Counted from the stretch's first letter, positions 1 to 14,000 are shown. The stretch: 64,000 nt of DNA from Lytechinus variegatus (GCF_018143015.1 NC_054751.1:28006783-28070782); one strand, 5' to 3'. Numbers and translations are program-made. The notes: generated from the letters alone by a model not told the origin.

Positions 1-59
1 ATCGTACTACGCACACATAGGTCAAGTAAATTCCAGTTTTCTTCTATATCCAACCAAAA

Positions 60-260
60 TATACATTTCTGGTTTATACATAATTATTAAATGATAATTT
101 ATCTTTACACTCACTTCTTGGGCGGCATTTCTCGGCAACTAAATTTCATCATAAGATGACTTTCATCTTTCAAACATCCCTTCAGCTTGAACATAACATG
201 GCTTCTGCGAACACGTTTTCTACAGAACAAATTAGCATAAATTCCGAACGACTTCATGGT
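60..260 (-). mobile_element. BEL/Pao retroelement 3' fragment (fossil)
   Basis: The minus-strand peptide near 111-190 ends in the same residues (REMPPKK then stop) as the end of the larger BEL/Pao pol remnant at 36690-36770, and the adjacent DNA is also similar. It is a short broken fragment of the same family, lying in POLL intron sequence. No terminal repeat could be delimited. Confidence 0.5.
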
Positions 261-1660
261 AGCCGTAAAATTTCCAATGGTGTCTCGTAAAAAGGAAAAG
301 GAAAAATTGGGAGATTCACAACAAAACAATAGGCCTTTTAAAGACTTTAAGATGACAAACATGCATGACCGTATGCATCCGGGGGCCACCGATCGAGAGG
401 GCAAAATTCACCCAAAGTGTGCACGAAATCTTTCAATTTTATTCTAGAAAATGCAAAAGCTCCCCCATCACCATGGGCGGAAATCCCAGGGGGACAGGGG
501 GGACGCGTCCCCCTACCATTTTGGAAAGGGGTACATAATATCAAATGTCCCCCTACTATTTGTGCTCTTTTATTATGGAAAAAATACATAATTTCAAATC
601 GAAATTATATCCTCGAATTTCGAAATATATATAAACAGATAGTTTTTGTTAAGAACTTGGTTAGGAAAAGAAAAGGCATACCGGCCCAACTATTCTCCAA
701 CTCTCATCTAGCCCTTTATACCAGCCAAAGAGTGATGACATTGATGACATCGATGGCCATTGTCAATTTCATAACTAATAAAAATGATGAAAAAAGAAAA
801 TCGCCTCTGAATTTAGTGCATAGACGGTTAGACGAGAATGTTCCATACCCAGTAAAATCATACCTTTGTTAATCCAATTCACTTTCCCTTTATTCCAAAT
901 TTACTTGGAATATACTGAGAATATTTTCATTGTTTGCGTACTCAGTATAAAGAATAGTTTTCATGAGTTATGATTAATCCTTCACAATGAACTTTAACTA
1001 TGCTTTATCCCCCAAATTTGTTTTTAAACACTCTATTAACGAGACTTATACTCCATTTTTACACAAAATTCCTGCCGTGGGAGGGGTCATCATAGGTAGA
1101 TCAAGGGGCGAAGCGGCGGAAGGTGAGGCGAAAAATAAGAAGAAAGATAGGACCGGGAAGAAAGTTGAATGATGGAAGGGAGGTGAATAATTGGGAAAAA
1201 AGAAAACTTTCAGGACATGTTATAAAAATAATAAAATCGCTTGCGCTTTGCATAAATACACAGCCATCTTTTTATTTCAAAACGTGCTTGATTTTTTTTC
1301 ACTTTTTTGGATCGAAATATATAAAATCAAATCATTTATCTAAGAAGATATCCATCTTTTTCATAATTTGTAGGTTTAGATATTAAAGAAAATTAGCTTG
1401 CCATTCGGTTTTAGTCTGAAATGTATTCATTAAAAGGTTAAACATTATCACACTGTAATAAGATGGAAAAGGGGCTTTTCAAAGGTATGTTTCACAGAGG
1501 AACTGTTCGTCAAAAGACGCCAGGCTTACTATGATAATATCATTGCTCCGTCAGGGGCAAAATTGTTCATTTTTGACAATAGAAATGACAATTTTTGGGC
1601 ATAAAAGTGCCTTCATCGTATACTTTTGTCCTTTAATTATTTAAAAATTTATCATTTTTC
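261..1660. other. POLL downstream intron, no gene seen
   Basis: Unremarkable AT-rich sequence. A short G/C-run segment at 485-560 resembles the poly-G repeat family seen elsewhere in the window. Open frames here have no recognisable domain. Confidence 0.4.
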
Positions 1661-1663
1661 TAC

Positions 1664-1775
1664 TTTCAGGGGGGCACATGGGGGGGGGGGCAAAATCTCG
1701 TTTTGCCCCCCAAAAAATTTATTTGGGGGGGGGGGCAAGTGCCCCCTGCCCCCCTCGCTTCCGGCGCCCTTGTTA
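1664..1775. repeat. Poly-G repeat family fragment
   Basis: Runs of 8-10 G flank CCCCC tracts and end in CGCTTCCGGCGCCCTT. This tail matches CGCCTTCCGGCGCC at about 34410, so both belong to one dispersed family with G-rich ends. Confidence 0.5.
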
Positions 1776-1784
1776 AAGATATAT

Positions 1785-1835
1785 AGAGAGAAATAGAGAT
1801 GGGGTGGAAATTCCACCCCATCTCTATTTCTCTCT
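1785..1835. repeat. Perfect palindrome, 25-bp arms, 1-base centre
   Basis: The left arm 1785-1809 (AGAGAGAAATAGAG...) is the exact reverse complement of 1811-1835, with a single A at 1810. No mismatch was found. It can form a very stable hairpin or cruciform. It lies next to the poly-G repeat fragment. Confidence 0.9.
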
Positions 1836-3570
1836 CTTTCTCCCGACAAAAAGGACAGGGCGCTAATTTTAATCACCTCATATTAGCAGAATGATAAATT
1901 TTGAACTAGAAAATAAAACAGACATTTATCACAATCAAATATGGGCATGTTCAAATGGGTCGCTTGATCAAAGATAAAAAAGGACACTGCAAAGGAACTT
2001 TCACTATGAAAAGGGGGCTAAGGGGGGGGGGGGGCAAAAAAACAACTTTTTTTAAAGTGATTATTCAACAAGATGTACTTGAGGAAGGGGAACATATTAA
2101 AAATGGGCACTGAAGGGATCGGGGTTCAACGGGCACGCGGTTTTGTAAACTAAGACACGTGATCGATCTTTCCAACACTCCATCTTCCCAACTCATCAAT
2201 CGCCTGAACTCGCTCTCCAACGATGAACATTTTGACTTACAAAAAAATTAGCACAACATATCTAAGTTAGACATTTAATGGTGGAAACTAAAAGTATAAA
2301 CGACCCAAAACAAACGGTGGAATGGATGCAGCGCACATGGGCAGTTTACCGGAGAACCACGTATGGTGCAATAATACGTTTGCGATTAAAAAATAGTTAC
2401 AGGCATAGTTTGTATTTAAATTATGATTAAGACTTTGGGGTAAAAAAAAATAATGATTTCATATTTTTGTGCATATCAGCAGCATGATTATTATACTTTG
2501 TATGTTGGTATGCCATTACTTCTATTTTTCGAACGTTAAGACTGTATCATTGCGCGAGTGAACCAATTTTCTTGCTGGACGGACAGAAACTATGCATGCA
2601 TCGCGGTCCTTGCATGCTAAGCATACCGTAATTTTTATTCGCTTACTTTTCTTATTTCAAGGTCGATTTTCTTCGTTCGAAATTGAAAATGGACTAGTAT
2701 TGGATGTCTGAATGTAATATGCCTTTGAAAACGTGATTAATATCGAATACAATAATTTCATTCCGAAGATCCTTCTACAGGCAGACAAGTCTTACGTAAT
2801 AGCACAGCGTTGTTTATCATTTCGTCCTTGGCTCAACGCTCATTTAGCTGGCCCGTGGTGGTGAAATCGAGACAAGGGGATTACCTGGCCAAGATGGGTT
2901 TATCGGGGTTGGAAAAGTTTCCAAACGCGAATCGGGGTATAAAACCGCAGTTTGCAGTCCGAAGTGAGGTCGAGAATCAAACGGGACATTTTCGTAATGA
3001 GGAATAATGACAGAACACAGGAATCAATAGCTGCCGTCAAGTTTTGTTTTAAAAATTACAAGAAGATAACAAAACAGGCAAGGAGGCTCTCTCGATCTTG
3101 GGACTGTTTAATTGCGTCATATACCTGCTTTGAAAGTCATTAATATTTTACATGCTTTAAAAGATTGCCTGGTTAGCCATAAAAAAACCCATGGAATCGA
3201 GTTTTTCTCAACTACTCAAATTAAAGCACAATTAAACTAAACAGAAGTTATGTTAATTAACTCATTGTGGTCCCTTGTAATACATGTAGGAGGTATCAAA
3301 CTTCTGCCCAGGGCAGCGTGGAATACCTGGATATAAATGATACATTTTGTGGTAGTCCATGACATTTCCGTTTTGATGCACCAACTACTGAGGCTTTCTA
3401 CCTCCAGCAAAAACTAACCAACCATGTGACCCATAGTTATCCTGAACGCGTAACATGAAATACCTGTCTGCATCTTTCTGACGTACTTCATTACCACGCC
3501 AGAAAAGAGATGATTCGTGAATGGCTAATCAGACATAACCCCTTGCCGCATGATATATTCTATAGAGCCT
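1836..3570. other. Intronic/intergenic sequence with an isolated TATA motif
   Basis: Mostly featureless. At 2938-2944 a consensus TATAAAA follows a GGAAAAGTTTCC palindrome. It is followed by mixed-composition DNA that could be an old promoter or terminal-repeat fragment. No coding exon was recognised on either strand. Confidence 0.3.
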
Positions 3571-4172
3571 TTAAAGGGGAATCCAGCCTTGGCCTTAAAC
3601 AGTTGTGTTGGGAAGGAGAAAAATAAATTAAACAGAATGGTGAAAGTTTGAAAGAAATCGGCCAAGCAGTAAAAAAGTTATAGCTGCTTTAAAATTGAAA
3701 TCACTAATACTATGTAGATTCCAAATTGGCAACTGGGTAATTAAATTATGACAAGGGGCAAGGACAACTTTCCCCATAGGCCATGTACTTTATTATCAGG
3801 GATTTGTGGTTTTCTCCTAAGTACCCATTCCCCCGGGGCAGTAATCTAAATATAACCCAGGTAGTATATTGTTTTATGTCCTCATGAAAGAAAAATATAA
3901 TTTGAAATAAAACTTTTGGGAAAATGACATTTTAGCCATAATATGTATTGGAGTCCGTGGAAGAGTAGTCCTTGCCTTACATCACTATGACATCACATAT
4001 GCGGCCAATTTGAAGTCTCCATGGGTAAAGTGATCACCAATATTTACAACTTTTAAAAATTCATAACTTTCTTGTTGTTTGTCCAATATTGTTCAAACCT
4101 TCACCTATCAACTTGTCTGATTTTTCTTTTTCTTATAAAAACAATTTTTTATTTGGGTTGGATTCCCCTTTA
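3571..4172. mobile_element. Inverted-repeat MITE, TTAAAGGGGAA family
   Basis: The left end TTAAAGGGGAATCCAGCC is mirrored by GGATTCCCCTTTAA at the right. Internal arms share the ATAACTTTCTTG motif and its complement. There is no transposase. It is related to similar elements at 30848, 32004, 34924 and 53818. Confidence 0.75.
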
Positions 4173-4936
4173 ACCCCAGTGATGTCTCCACGAAGTTCGA
4201 GCTGCTGCAGCAAAGAGAGCCTGGAAAGGTTGTGGTTTTTGTCCACAGCTTAAAGACAAACTTCCCTTCAGGTTGGAAAATTCAATCTTCAAAGAATCGT
4301 TGAAGATATCGTGAAAACTGAATCCCGGCAACTTCCCAAGTTGCTGCCAATGCCGCCGTGCTGTTGTCAGCAACAGTGACTCTTCTATCTTTTAAATTAC
4401 CTGTATAGGTATATATTGTCATTTTTGTATCACCTGCATAGCAAAGGCAAGATAGTAAACTCTGATAATTACAATTATTTCTTGATAAAAAGGAAACATT
4501 TAATAACCTTATTTTCACTCTTAACATGTCTAATACTCTATTAATTACTTGTTTCTATTTTTCTTAAATCTAAAATATGTGCTCTCTCTCTCTCTCTCTC
4601 CCTTTTTCTAACCCCCTCGTTGTCAAACATTGAATGTCCCTTTACCTTTTATTTCCTCTTCTGCTCATCTCATTCTCTTTCTATCTCTCTCGTCCCCCCC
4701 TACCTCTCTCATTCTTTCTCTGATTTCCATCTCTCTTTCTCATTAACCACCATAACTCTTAATTTCCCCATCCATTTGTCTTCTCCTCTCTTCATTTCTT
4801 GCCCTCTTTCTGGTCCCTTAACAACAAAGAAGAAAATAGTAACCAACCATTTTCATATAAAAAAGGCCAATGACCAGTTTACTGACTTAGGACTACTTGA
4901 TAAAAAAACAGGAGACCTGACAAACATAACAACAAC
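4173..4936. repeat. Pyrimidine-rich microsatellite region
   Basis: 4581-4600 is (CT)n, followed by a C/T-rich stretch to about 4810. The 115-residue frame here is compositional. No gene. Confidence 0.6.
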
Positions 4937-5620
4937 AGGGCCCCGTCTTACAAAGAGTTGCGAATGATCCGATCAGTCACAACTATGGACGGCCAGCAAT
5001 ATCAACATGTATTATGCACATCTGTTCAAGATATTAAGAGACCTTTCGTTTTCTGTGACGAGCCATGTGGATGTACGAGACTTAAGAATTATGGGAGCGC
5101 TGCGCATGCGCGAAGTAATCTGTGACGAGCCTTCTCGTTCACTTCCCAAATCTGTGACTCGTATTTGAGGGTTTTGACGTTCGGTGTCATAGTTCGTACA
5201 TGAAGTCATCCAAGCTTAGCAAAAATGAATGAAGCCGCATCGACATTCGAGTTTCGTTGATTCAACAGGGCTGGTAAACTGCAAATTACTGCTTGTTACC
5301 AGCTTTTCCATTACATTTAGTGTGTCCTGTTTTCAGACACTACATATCCGATAGATAATTGATGTTCTATTTCCAAACAACCGTGTTTTTTTCAGCTTTT
5401 TGTGCACAAGTGCAAATGTTGTCCCCACAGTCGCCTCACTGGTTCAAAGCGTGATACTACGCCTGATTCTCCGGCCGAGCATCGGCCCACGGCCCGCTCG
5501 CTATCACGCTGGTATATGCTGTGGCCTGGTACGGGTATGTCGACTTAAATCGAAACTGTTTTCATCAATGTACGAACGTGATACTAAACGAGCGGAGCCA
5601 CCACTTCCGGTGAACTAGGA
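4937..5620. mobile_element. MITE terminus and inverted repeat
   Basis: Starts with GGGCCCCGTCTTACAAAG, an end type also seen in the intact MITE at 18298. Inside, GTTCGTACAT near 5190 is mirrored by ATGTACGAAC near 5570, so a second inverted-repeat element may be nested. The exact limits are unclear. Confidence 0.45.
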
Positions 5621-5794
5621 TTACGTTGCAGTCGCAGACATTCGAAAGCTTACTATTTTCTAGCTATGATGTATATTCATGCATTCTTCATTGTTTTCTT
5701 GAAAATTCACTGCGCTTCTCTTTGTAAACTTACAAAGGACATTGTGCATCAGGGACAGAGGAATAAAAGTGAAAGGATATGCAATCTTCACAAG

Positions 5795-6046
5795 GCTATC
5801 ATCATTATCATCTGCATCAATGTCACAGTAATTATCATCATCATCATCATCACAGTTATCATCATCATCATAATCATTCTCACCATCACCATCACCATCA
5901 TCACAGTCACAATCACCATCACCATTGTCATCACAGTCACAATCATCATCATTATCACCACCATCATCATTATCATCATCATCATCACCATCATTATTAT
6001 CATCATCATCACAGTCACAATCATCAACATCACCATTATCACCATC

Positions 6047-6078
<32 letters not shown>

Positions 6079-6150
6079 CATCATCACCATCATCATCATC
6101 ACAGTCACAATCATCAACATCATCATCATCATCAGTCACAATCATCATCA
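5795..6150. repeat. ATC trinucleotide array
   Basis: About 350 bases of ATC/CAC/ACAGTCACA repeats. It creates long poly-His, poly-Ile and poly-Asp frames on both strands, none of which is a gene. It lies in POLL's downstream intron, about 280 bases past exon 6. Confidence 0.95.
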
Positions 6151-6425
6151 CATATTTCAAACAGTATTTTCCCTCTTATGAGGGGTTACTGACTCTCATG
6201 CAAAGATGACACTCCCTCCTTTCTGTATTGACCATCCTCCTAATTCTCCCTCTCACGTCCCTGGACCAATCACACATCTTTCCTTCTTCACCATATCTTT
6301 CCACTTCTAGATCCCAAGCTCTTTTCACAAGTTCAGTCTAATGCATGTCGGTGGTTAACTCCATGATAAGTGATTCCTACTTGATAGAACCAAGAACCTC
6401 AGAGAAACATACAACATTGACTCAC

Positions 6426-6594
6426 CCGTCTGCCGTAAGACATCTAGGATCTTGGACAGCGCCCCCTTGTGAGATTTTCCATCAGGATGCGTTATGAGGA
6501 CATCTACATCACCACAAGTCTGTTTTCCTCTCCGGTAGGACCCACAAACCACGGCTAGCATACCCGGAAACAAGGATTCAGCAGTCTCTCGTAC
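6426..6594 (-). CDS. POLL: POLL coding exon 6: palm with catalytic DVD
   Basis: This exon is 169 bases (56 codons plus one base). It encodes [18 protein letters not shown] and [11 protein letters not shown], which carry the GS motif and two of the three metal-binding aspartates. The acceptor is TATAG|GTACGAG. The donor G|GTGAGT leaves phase 1, and the next exon is not visible in the remaining 6.4 kb. Confidence 0.95.
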
Positions 6595-9500
6595 CTATAT
6601 ATCAACAAAGCAAATTGATTCTTGGTTGTCTCCTTTCTGTCATTTGAATCATTTTTTTCTTCTATGTATCATAAAGGGAAAAAAAATCCTGTCATTCTTT
6701 GGTTTTGCATTCAAATCTAATTTTTATGTAATGTTATTCTATTTAGCAATTTAGAGTATTTATTTATTGTAATTTTTCTATGATTCCCCTCTTCCATATT
6801 GTATTTTAAAGATATTTTTTATTGTGCAGGGCTCTTTTGTTCATGGGAGAGACTACCCATGGTAAATATCAAATACAAAAATAAAGGTTGCATAAATCAT
6901 TACTACACATTAACTCCCTTCTTGTAAATTGTAGTTTTCCTTTATTATAAGATATTAATAAGGTAAAATAAGTCTATAAATCCATTCAGGAATGCAATTT
7001 GAATCACACAGAATATGAATCACTTTTAAGAAAAAATATTAAATCTCTACAATATGTCTAATTGTTTTATTCCTGCTTTTTGCATTCAATAATTACATAC
7101 ATTTGTAAAATTTGGATTTTCCAACTTAGGTAAGCAGCTAGTACGTTTGTCAATGTATATGACACTTTATTACCATTTATTTATGTACCATTTTACGAGG
7201 CCACCATCATTTTCAAGCTTAACCGCTCATGATGATGGTCTCCTGCATTAATTTAAACTGCTATGTTCTTTTTTTTTCATTGAATATTGCTTCTTGTTAA
7301 TATTTATTTTTCATTGATTTACTATGACTTTTGCTTAATTGTTTTGTAAAACTTAATTGTATCACCTAGACGTTATGTTGCATATTTATCCTGAGTGCAG
7401 AAATAAAATCAAATAAAAAAATCTAATTACTTTATGTTTTTCATTTGTTATTGAAATATCATGAATTATGTTATGTTCTCATGTTATACTCTTCAATACA
7501 TTTTGTAAAGCACTTAAGGCCTGGTCTCACTGGCCAACGGATACAAAACATATAAAGGACACAGCGGATGTGCAAACTTTTGCGGGTGGCTCGATCCATT
7601 TCCAACAAATCCAGAAATGGACAAAATTGGCAAAAAATTGCAAAAATATAATGAAAGAGAACAGATGTGAGCTGAGGGGTAGTATGCACATGTAGCGCGG
7701 ATGTTAAACGATTGCTCATCAGAAACCATGTGGATGAAAATGGATGACTTTGCATCCTTTCTATTTCCATGCTGTTCCTTATCTTTCTTCCCTCTTTCCG
7801 TTATTCAACTGCAATGGATGCGAGTTACGAAGATGCAGAGAGGATACGGATAACGGACATGGAACCTTTGTTGCTCTTATATGTTGCAGATTTACATCGT
7901 ACTGGCGGAAAGCTCATCCGTTCTATAAGTTTTGTGCAGCTCAAAACTTTTTGCATGGATGAAATCACAGTGGACGGATGCTCGATGGATAGAGCGTGTG
8001 TAAAACGTATGCAATGAGTGCACAACGGATGCATAGCGTTTTCCAACGGATGGCAAGATTTTTTACATTTTACATCTGCATTGCATCCGTAATTGCAGTG
8101 GGACCGGGCCTTTAGAAACATTAAAGCACTCTAGAAACCTATCATAAATCACTATTATTAGAGCTTGTCATTTCAGTTTTTATTTAAAATTTTAATTTTG
8201 ATTTATTAAAGTCAGGCTTTTGTGAAGTGCAACTGACACATCAATAACACTTCATTCATCCCAAGAGCAAGAGGAAGCACTTAAAATATAATTTTCATTG
8301 AGAAAAAAAAAAACTGAAACAAGACAACCCTTTTAAATACAAATCAATTCGAAGAACTGATTATTGCATCATGGAAAACCATGAAGAGCACTTGTAAGAA
8401 ATAGCATCTGAAAAGAAAATCTTTTTGAAAGAGGTATTTTCATCTCAGCTACTGTGCACCATTAAGTGATGAAAACTGCTTTCATTTTCTGTGTGACAAC
8501 ATGAACATAAATGATACATGGTTTAAGAAAAGCATTTTTATCTCAAGTTGATAACTGATAGTATAACACAAGCACTGCAGTCAGGGACGGATCCAGCTTT
8601 CGCCAATATATAAAGAGGTGGCCCTCAAATTTTTTTCACCCATATTTTGTCTGATCGGCCACTCAAAGATGATTTTTGTTGGTATATTTAAAGGGGAAGT
8701 CCTAACAATCACTTCTCAGATTTTTTGTATAAAACAACATATGTTGTATAAAACAACATATATCAATATATAATAATCTCATGAGCCCTAACAAAATAGT
8801 GCGAGCGTGAAGCGCAAGCTAATTCTTTTTTAAATTTCATGTATCTTATCCTGAAAATTGAACATTCTGAGCAATGTTCTTCCTAAGCGCAAGATGAAAC
8901 CTGTCAATTTAAAAAAAGGGACAATTTGATTATTATGAATTCATGAAAATGTTCTCTTATTTATTAATCTACTAAGCCTTCTAATGAGAGCGCAAAAATT
9001 GTTAATATCAAGGCCTGAAAACTAGAAATTTTAAGCACGTTTGTAATTCTGAATAGAGTAGTTTGTTAGAATCAATATACATAAATCATTTGTCACCAAT
9101 AAAAACGTGAGATATGTTTTGACATTCACACCTGAAAAAGGATATTTTATTAACTTTATGGAATTCAAGCCCAAGAAGAAAACAGGTACTTGACAAATCA
9201 AATCATGCAAGTGTGAGCTGAATATGTTGTTATTCATACCATAAAACAGACATTTTACAGAGCAGTCTTTTTATTAAATCAAATTGTGAATCAAACAATA
9301 CAATGAAAGCTCCATGTCCCAAGCAGAAATATATTTTGTAATATTGACTTCAAAACTTGATATTTTAAGCTCCAATTCAGCCTATATTGAGCAAGATATG
9401 TATATCATCGAACATGCGGAGTGAGCGTAAAGAGCAATCAAAAATTTTATACAGACTTAGTGACATGAAAGATATTATTTTAAAATTTTTCCCATAACTT

Positions 9501-10967
9501 AATTTTATTCACTCGTCTTCCTCCTCTTACTTTTCCTCTTCTTTTCTCCTCTACTTTCCCTTCTTTTTCTTTTCTTTCTTCCCCCCTTTTCCTGTTTTTG
9601 CTCCGCCAATGGAGGGGGGGGGGGGGGAGGTGTGGATCTGCCTATGGTAGTGATAGCCAATGTGATACAAATATGATATAACAACACAACAACATAAACT
9701 TCGCAGAGTATGCTGAGATAATTCCCACTAATTCTTCTTATACGAGCAAAAATCAAACATGTAAATATTCATGTTTCTTTTCCCAAAAATTGAACTATAA
9801 GTTATAAATCATAACATAGGTTACTATCATTATTTTTTTAATAACTATAGATCGTGTCATGATAATCTGGATATTTCAACTATTACATTTTTCTTGAAAA
9901 CTATGGAATACACACTGTTGATTCACAAACCCGTGTTATGTGACACTATCATCATTTCCCGATTACATGTACCTTCCTGATTTACTTTAAAACGGAAATG
10001 ACAAATGTCAAAAATGTTCTTCAAAGAAAGTAGGATGTGGCCTACTAAAAAACATTGTACTTTCACTGGGTTCATTATAGTGACTACATGTAATAAAAAT
10101 CAATTAAAGGCATTCATTTCTGTATCAAGAATATCATTACAACAACTAATAATAATAATATGCAACATTTATATAGCGTTTTAAAGATTAAATACAGTAG
10201 TTGCAGCAAACAATTATTTCATGAGAAAGTTTTTTAATTTAAGGTTAATTGTCAAAACATTCTCATACATCTAGATCTGTTACATTAATGTAAACTTATC
10301 TTTGTAAAATCATGAAATCAGCTAAAAAATTGATAATTCTGATGATCATTAACACAGTAAAGCAAATGTGTGAAATTGTATTAATTTTGCTTCGAAAAAT
10401 ACCAGACATTTGATTGAATCCGTGGTTATTTTAAATATTTCTCAGTAATTACGTATTTTCTTCCACAGCTATTTGGCACATATTTTATTTATACAAACAC
10501 TTTGGTGGTAATTTTATTTGATTCTGTTCAAACTAATTTTGAGATTGTTACCATAACTGGTATTTATCTTTAATATAATGTTTCCGAGCACTGCATATTA
10601 TTATCTAATCGTTACATAAATATGAAGCATATCATTGTCATACATGTAGATGATGTTTATACATGCTGATAATCATGCTAACTGACTTTGATGGTGATTC
10701 CTCCTTGCCTCATTGCCTGTATCATTAATATCGGCACCGACATCATCATCAATGTCATGGCTAACAACACAACTATTACAATTCAAAATCATCAATCTCA
10801 TCATCATCATTAGCAGCAGCAGCATCACCACCACTTCTGTAACCACCATAATCATCAATTATCACCAGCAGCAGAAGCAGCAGCAATATCATCTTCAACA
10901 CCGATACCATCATCATCATCACCATCATCATCATCTTCTTCATAATCATGATCATGATCATCATCAC

Positions 10968-11033
<66 letters not shown>

Positions 11034-14000
11034 CATCATCACATCATCATCTTCATCATCACATCATCACATCATCATTATCATCATCATCACATCACCA
11101 TCAACATCACCATCAGAACTATCGTCTTCTTCTTTGTTACCACCACAACCATCATCACCATCACCAACATCACCACCACCTTCATCATCACCATCATCAT
11201 CATCATCAACAACTCCACCATTAATAATCTTCAACAGAAAAAAAAAGCAGCAGCAACATCATTATCCTCAAGACTAATAACAATATCATCTTCATCATCA
11301 TTACCATTTACTTCAAATTTTTTAACCGTCCTCACGTAACCCGAATCGAATCGTTCCATACTTACAGTCCTTTCAATCTCTCCTGCTTCTTCTCTTGGCA
11401 TTCTTTCCAAGAATTCATGATAGTGTTTCAGACCAATCTGTTGCTGCTTGCTCAGCTTGGCCTTTTCTCTCAAATCCTCAAGCGTCCGGAATCCCTGATA
11501 CAAATAAAAGATTAAGCAAAAACAAAAAAAAATTATTAAACATTCTTCAACAAGTAATATACTTTCTAATATATATCAAAATCAACAATAGACACCACAT
11601 ATGATTTAAAATACAAACGAACAGAAAAACTGTTATTCTCTGTCAGTGTAAAAAACAAATCGCTGAGTTTCATCATTCTACGTTCTCATGGCCACATCTT
11701 ACTGATGTCCATACATACACTAGTGTAGAAATTTAAAGGAAAAAAAAGCATGAATGACATCGACACTATTTGATATTGGTAATATTGAATGGGACTAAAC
11801 AGGGGCCACGGTTTTAAAGTAGGGGGGGGGCCTGACCTTGCACCAAATCACGATCATATGGTAATTTTACATTTTGTACACGGTTTTGGAAAAAAGTGGG
11901 GGGGGCTGAATCCCCAGCTAAAAATGAAATACATAAATTTCTTTAAAAGCTCTCTGACATCAATCTATCAAAAAGATCCCTCCATGGAATAAGTTTTTAG
12001 ATGTACTGTAAAAGAAGGAAAACAGCAACAAAAAATAAGTAAATATATTGGTATTCTGATGAACTTTGTCTGTATACCCTGTGTTGATGGAACAATTGGG
12101 AATGGAAACTTATTCACAAAATATTTTTTGTCTGTTTTTTTATCTATTTAAAAAAAAAACAAGAAATCTGAAGAAATATTTGTATCAAAGGAAAATGGAT
12201 GCCTAATTCAGTGGATCAAGTATTGCTCTGGACAAATTCTAATTCAATTTTTTTAAAGAGTTTACTGCCCATAAAATTAATAGAACTGTGAGAATAAAAT
12301 ATGTGCAAGATGTATCCTGAGGTGTTTGCTAGATTGGTTAAAACATATTACATATCATTGATTTCTACTTATGATGTACTAACTTGGACCATGGACCGAC
12401 TGGCTATTAATGGAAAGAAAACACTAGAGGGCACTCTACCAAAAATACACGAGGAAAAATTGATTCCATTTCGATATCAAATGACTTTTCCCCTAATTTG
12501 TTCTTTATTTGGTAAATCAGATTGCTCTCTAATTTGATTCAAATTAACTGCAAAAATGGAAATCAAGCGAAGGAACAATACGAGTATTATGGGCATAATT
12601 CATGACCTATCGCACTTGGCTGCTTTTGACCAATAAGTAACCCCCTTTACAATAGCCCAGTTCGTAGTTACTTCATGGGCAATTTTGGTCAAATGACCTT
12701 TCATTTCTTTCATCATGATATGCAGATTTCAAAGCAAGATATTACGTAAGCTTGCCTTACATAGCAGGATGAAGAAATTGAATAGACCAGGTGACTAGAA
12801 TAGCACACCAATGAAAACTTAATGAAGGTATTTGTTGCATTCCTACTTTGAATGCATGTCTTAGCATGTTGCACAATGTATTTGACAAACTGTGAAATAC
12901 CAGTCGTTCGTGGAAGCATGGTTGTTTTTTGTGGATGTAAATGAAAACGACAATTGAAAAGAATATATGAATAATCAAGACATCAAAGTTGGTGCTTATC
13001 TCATTAGATTTTATATCACCATGTCACTTTAGAACAAATGACCTTTTTCTGATCATGCGTAGAATCTTTTGATCATGCGTAGAAAGGAACTACGAACTGG
13101 CTTACTGACTTTCGAATCTACAATTCTCGATTAATCCAGTCGCCGTATGAAAAAAATCAGGGATAAACCTCAAACAAACGTAACAGAGATAATTTCAGCA
13201 GCTACGGTTTTCCAGCTCCCATATTCTATTGAGATCTGAATAGATCTAGGCCTGCTCTTGTTTTATCTGTTGGACCCAATCCCTAGCGACCGTTGGGCTA
13301 GCTCCCCATACATTACTGAATACCAGTACATAGATCTAGGCTTTCTCTTGTTTTACATGTTGTACTGTTGGTCTAGCTCCCCATGCATTATTTAATACAC
13401 CTTATGACCTCTTGCTTTACCTGCTGGATCTGTTCCCTAGCGACCGTTGTTCCAGCTCCCCATACATTACTGAACAGATCTATGGGCTATTGCTTTACCT
13501 GTTGGACCCATCCCCTGGCTACTGTTGGTCCAGCTCCCCATACATTATTCCATAGATCTATGACCTCTTGTTTTTTTCTGTTGGCCCCATTCCCTTGTGA
13601 CCATTGTTCCAGCTCCCCATACATTATTGAACAGATCTATGAGCTATTGCTTTACATCCCCTGGCTACTGTTGGTCCAGCTCCCCATACGTAATTCCATA
13701 GATCTATGACCTCTTGGTTTTTTCTGTTGGCCCCATTCCCATGTGACCATTGTTCCAGCTCCCCATACATTATTGAACACATCTATGGGCTATTGCTTTA
13801 CCTGTTTGACCCATCCCCTGGCTACTGTTGGTCCAGCTCCCCATACATTATTCCATAGATCTATGATCTCTTGTTTTTTCTGTTGGCCCCATTCCCTTGT
13901 GACCATTGTTCCAGCTCCCCATACATTATTGAACACATCTATGGGCTATTGCTTTACCTGTTTGACCCATCCCCTGGCTACTGTTGGTCCAGCTCCCCAT

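Noticed and set aside
417-872. 151-residue plus-strand frame
   Set aside because: No domain, partly repeat-derived, in a POLL intron; unconvincing as a gene.
4170-4527. Possible last POLL exon on the minus strand
   Set aside because: Translations show none of the expected palm or thumb motifs.
5660-6192. Long His-, Ile-, Asp- and Met-rich open frames on both strands
   Set aside because: They are all translations of the ATC array; no domain, and every frame is open.
10713-11339. 208-residue His-rich frame
   Set aside because: Same cause: ATC/CAG repeats next to POLL exon 5.
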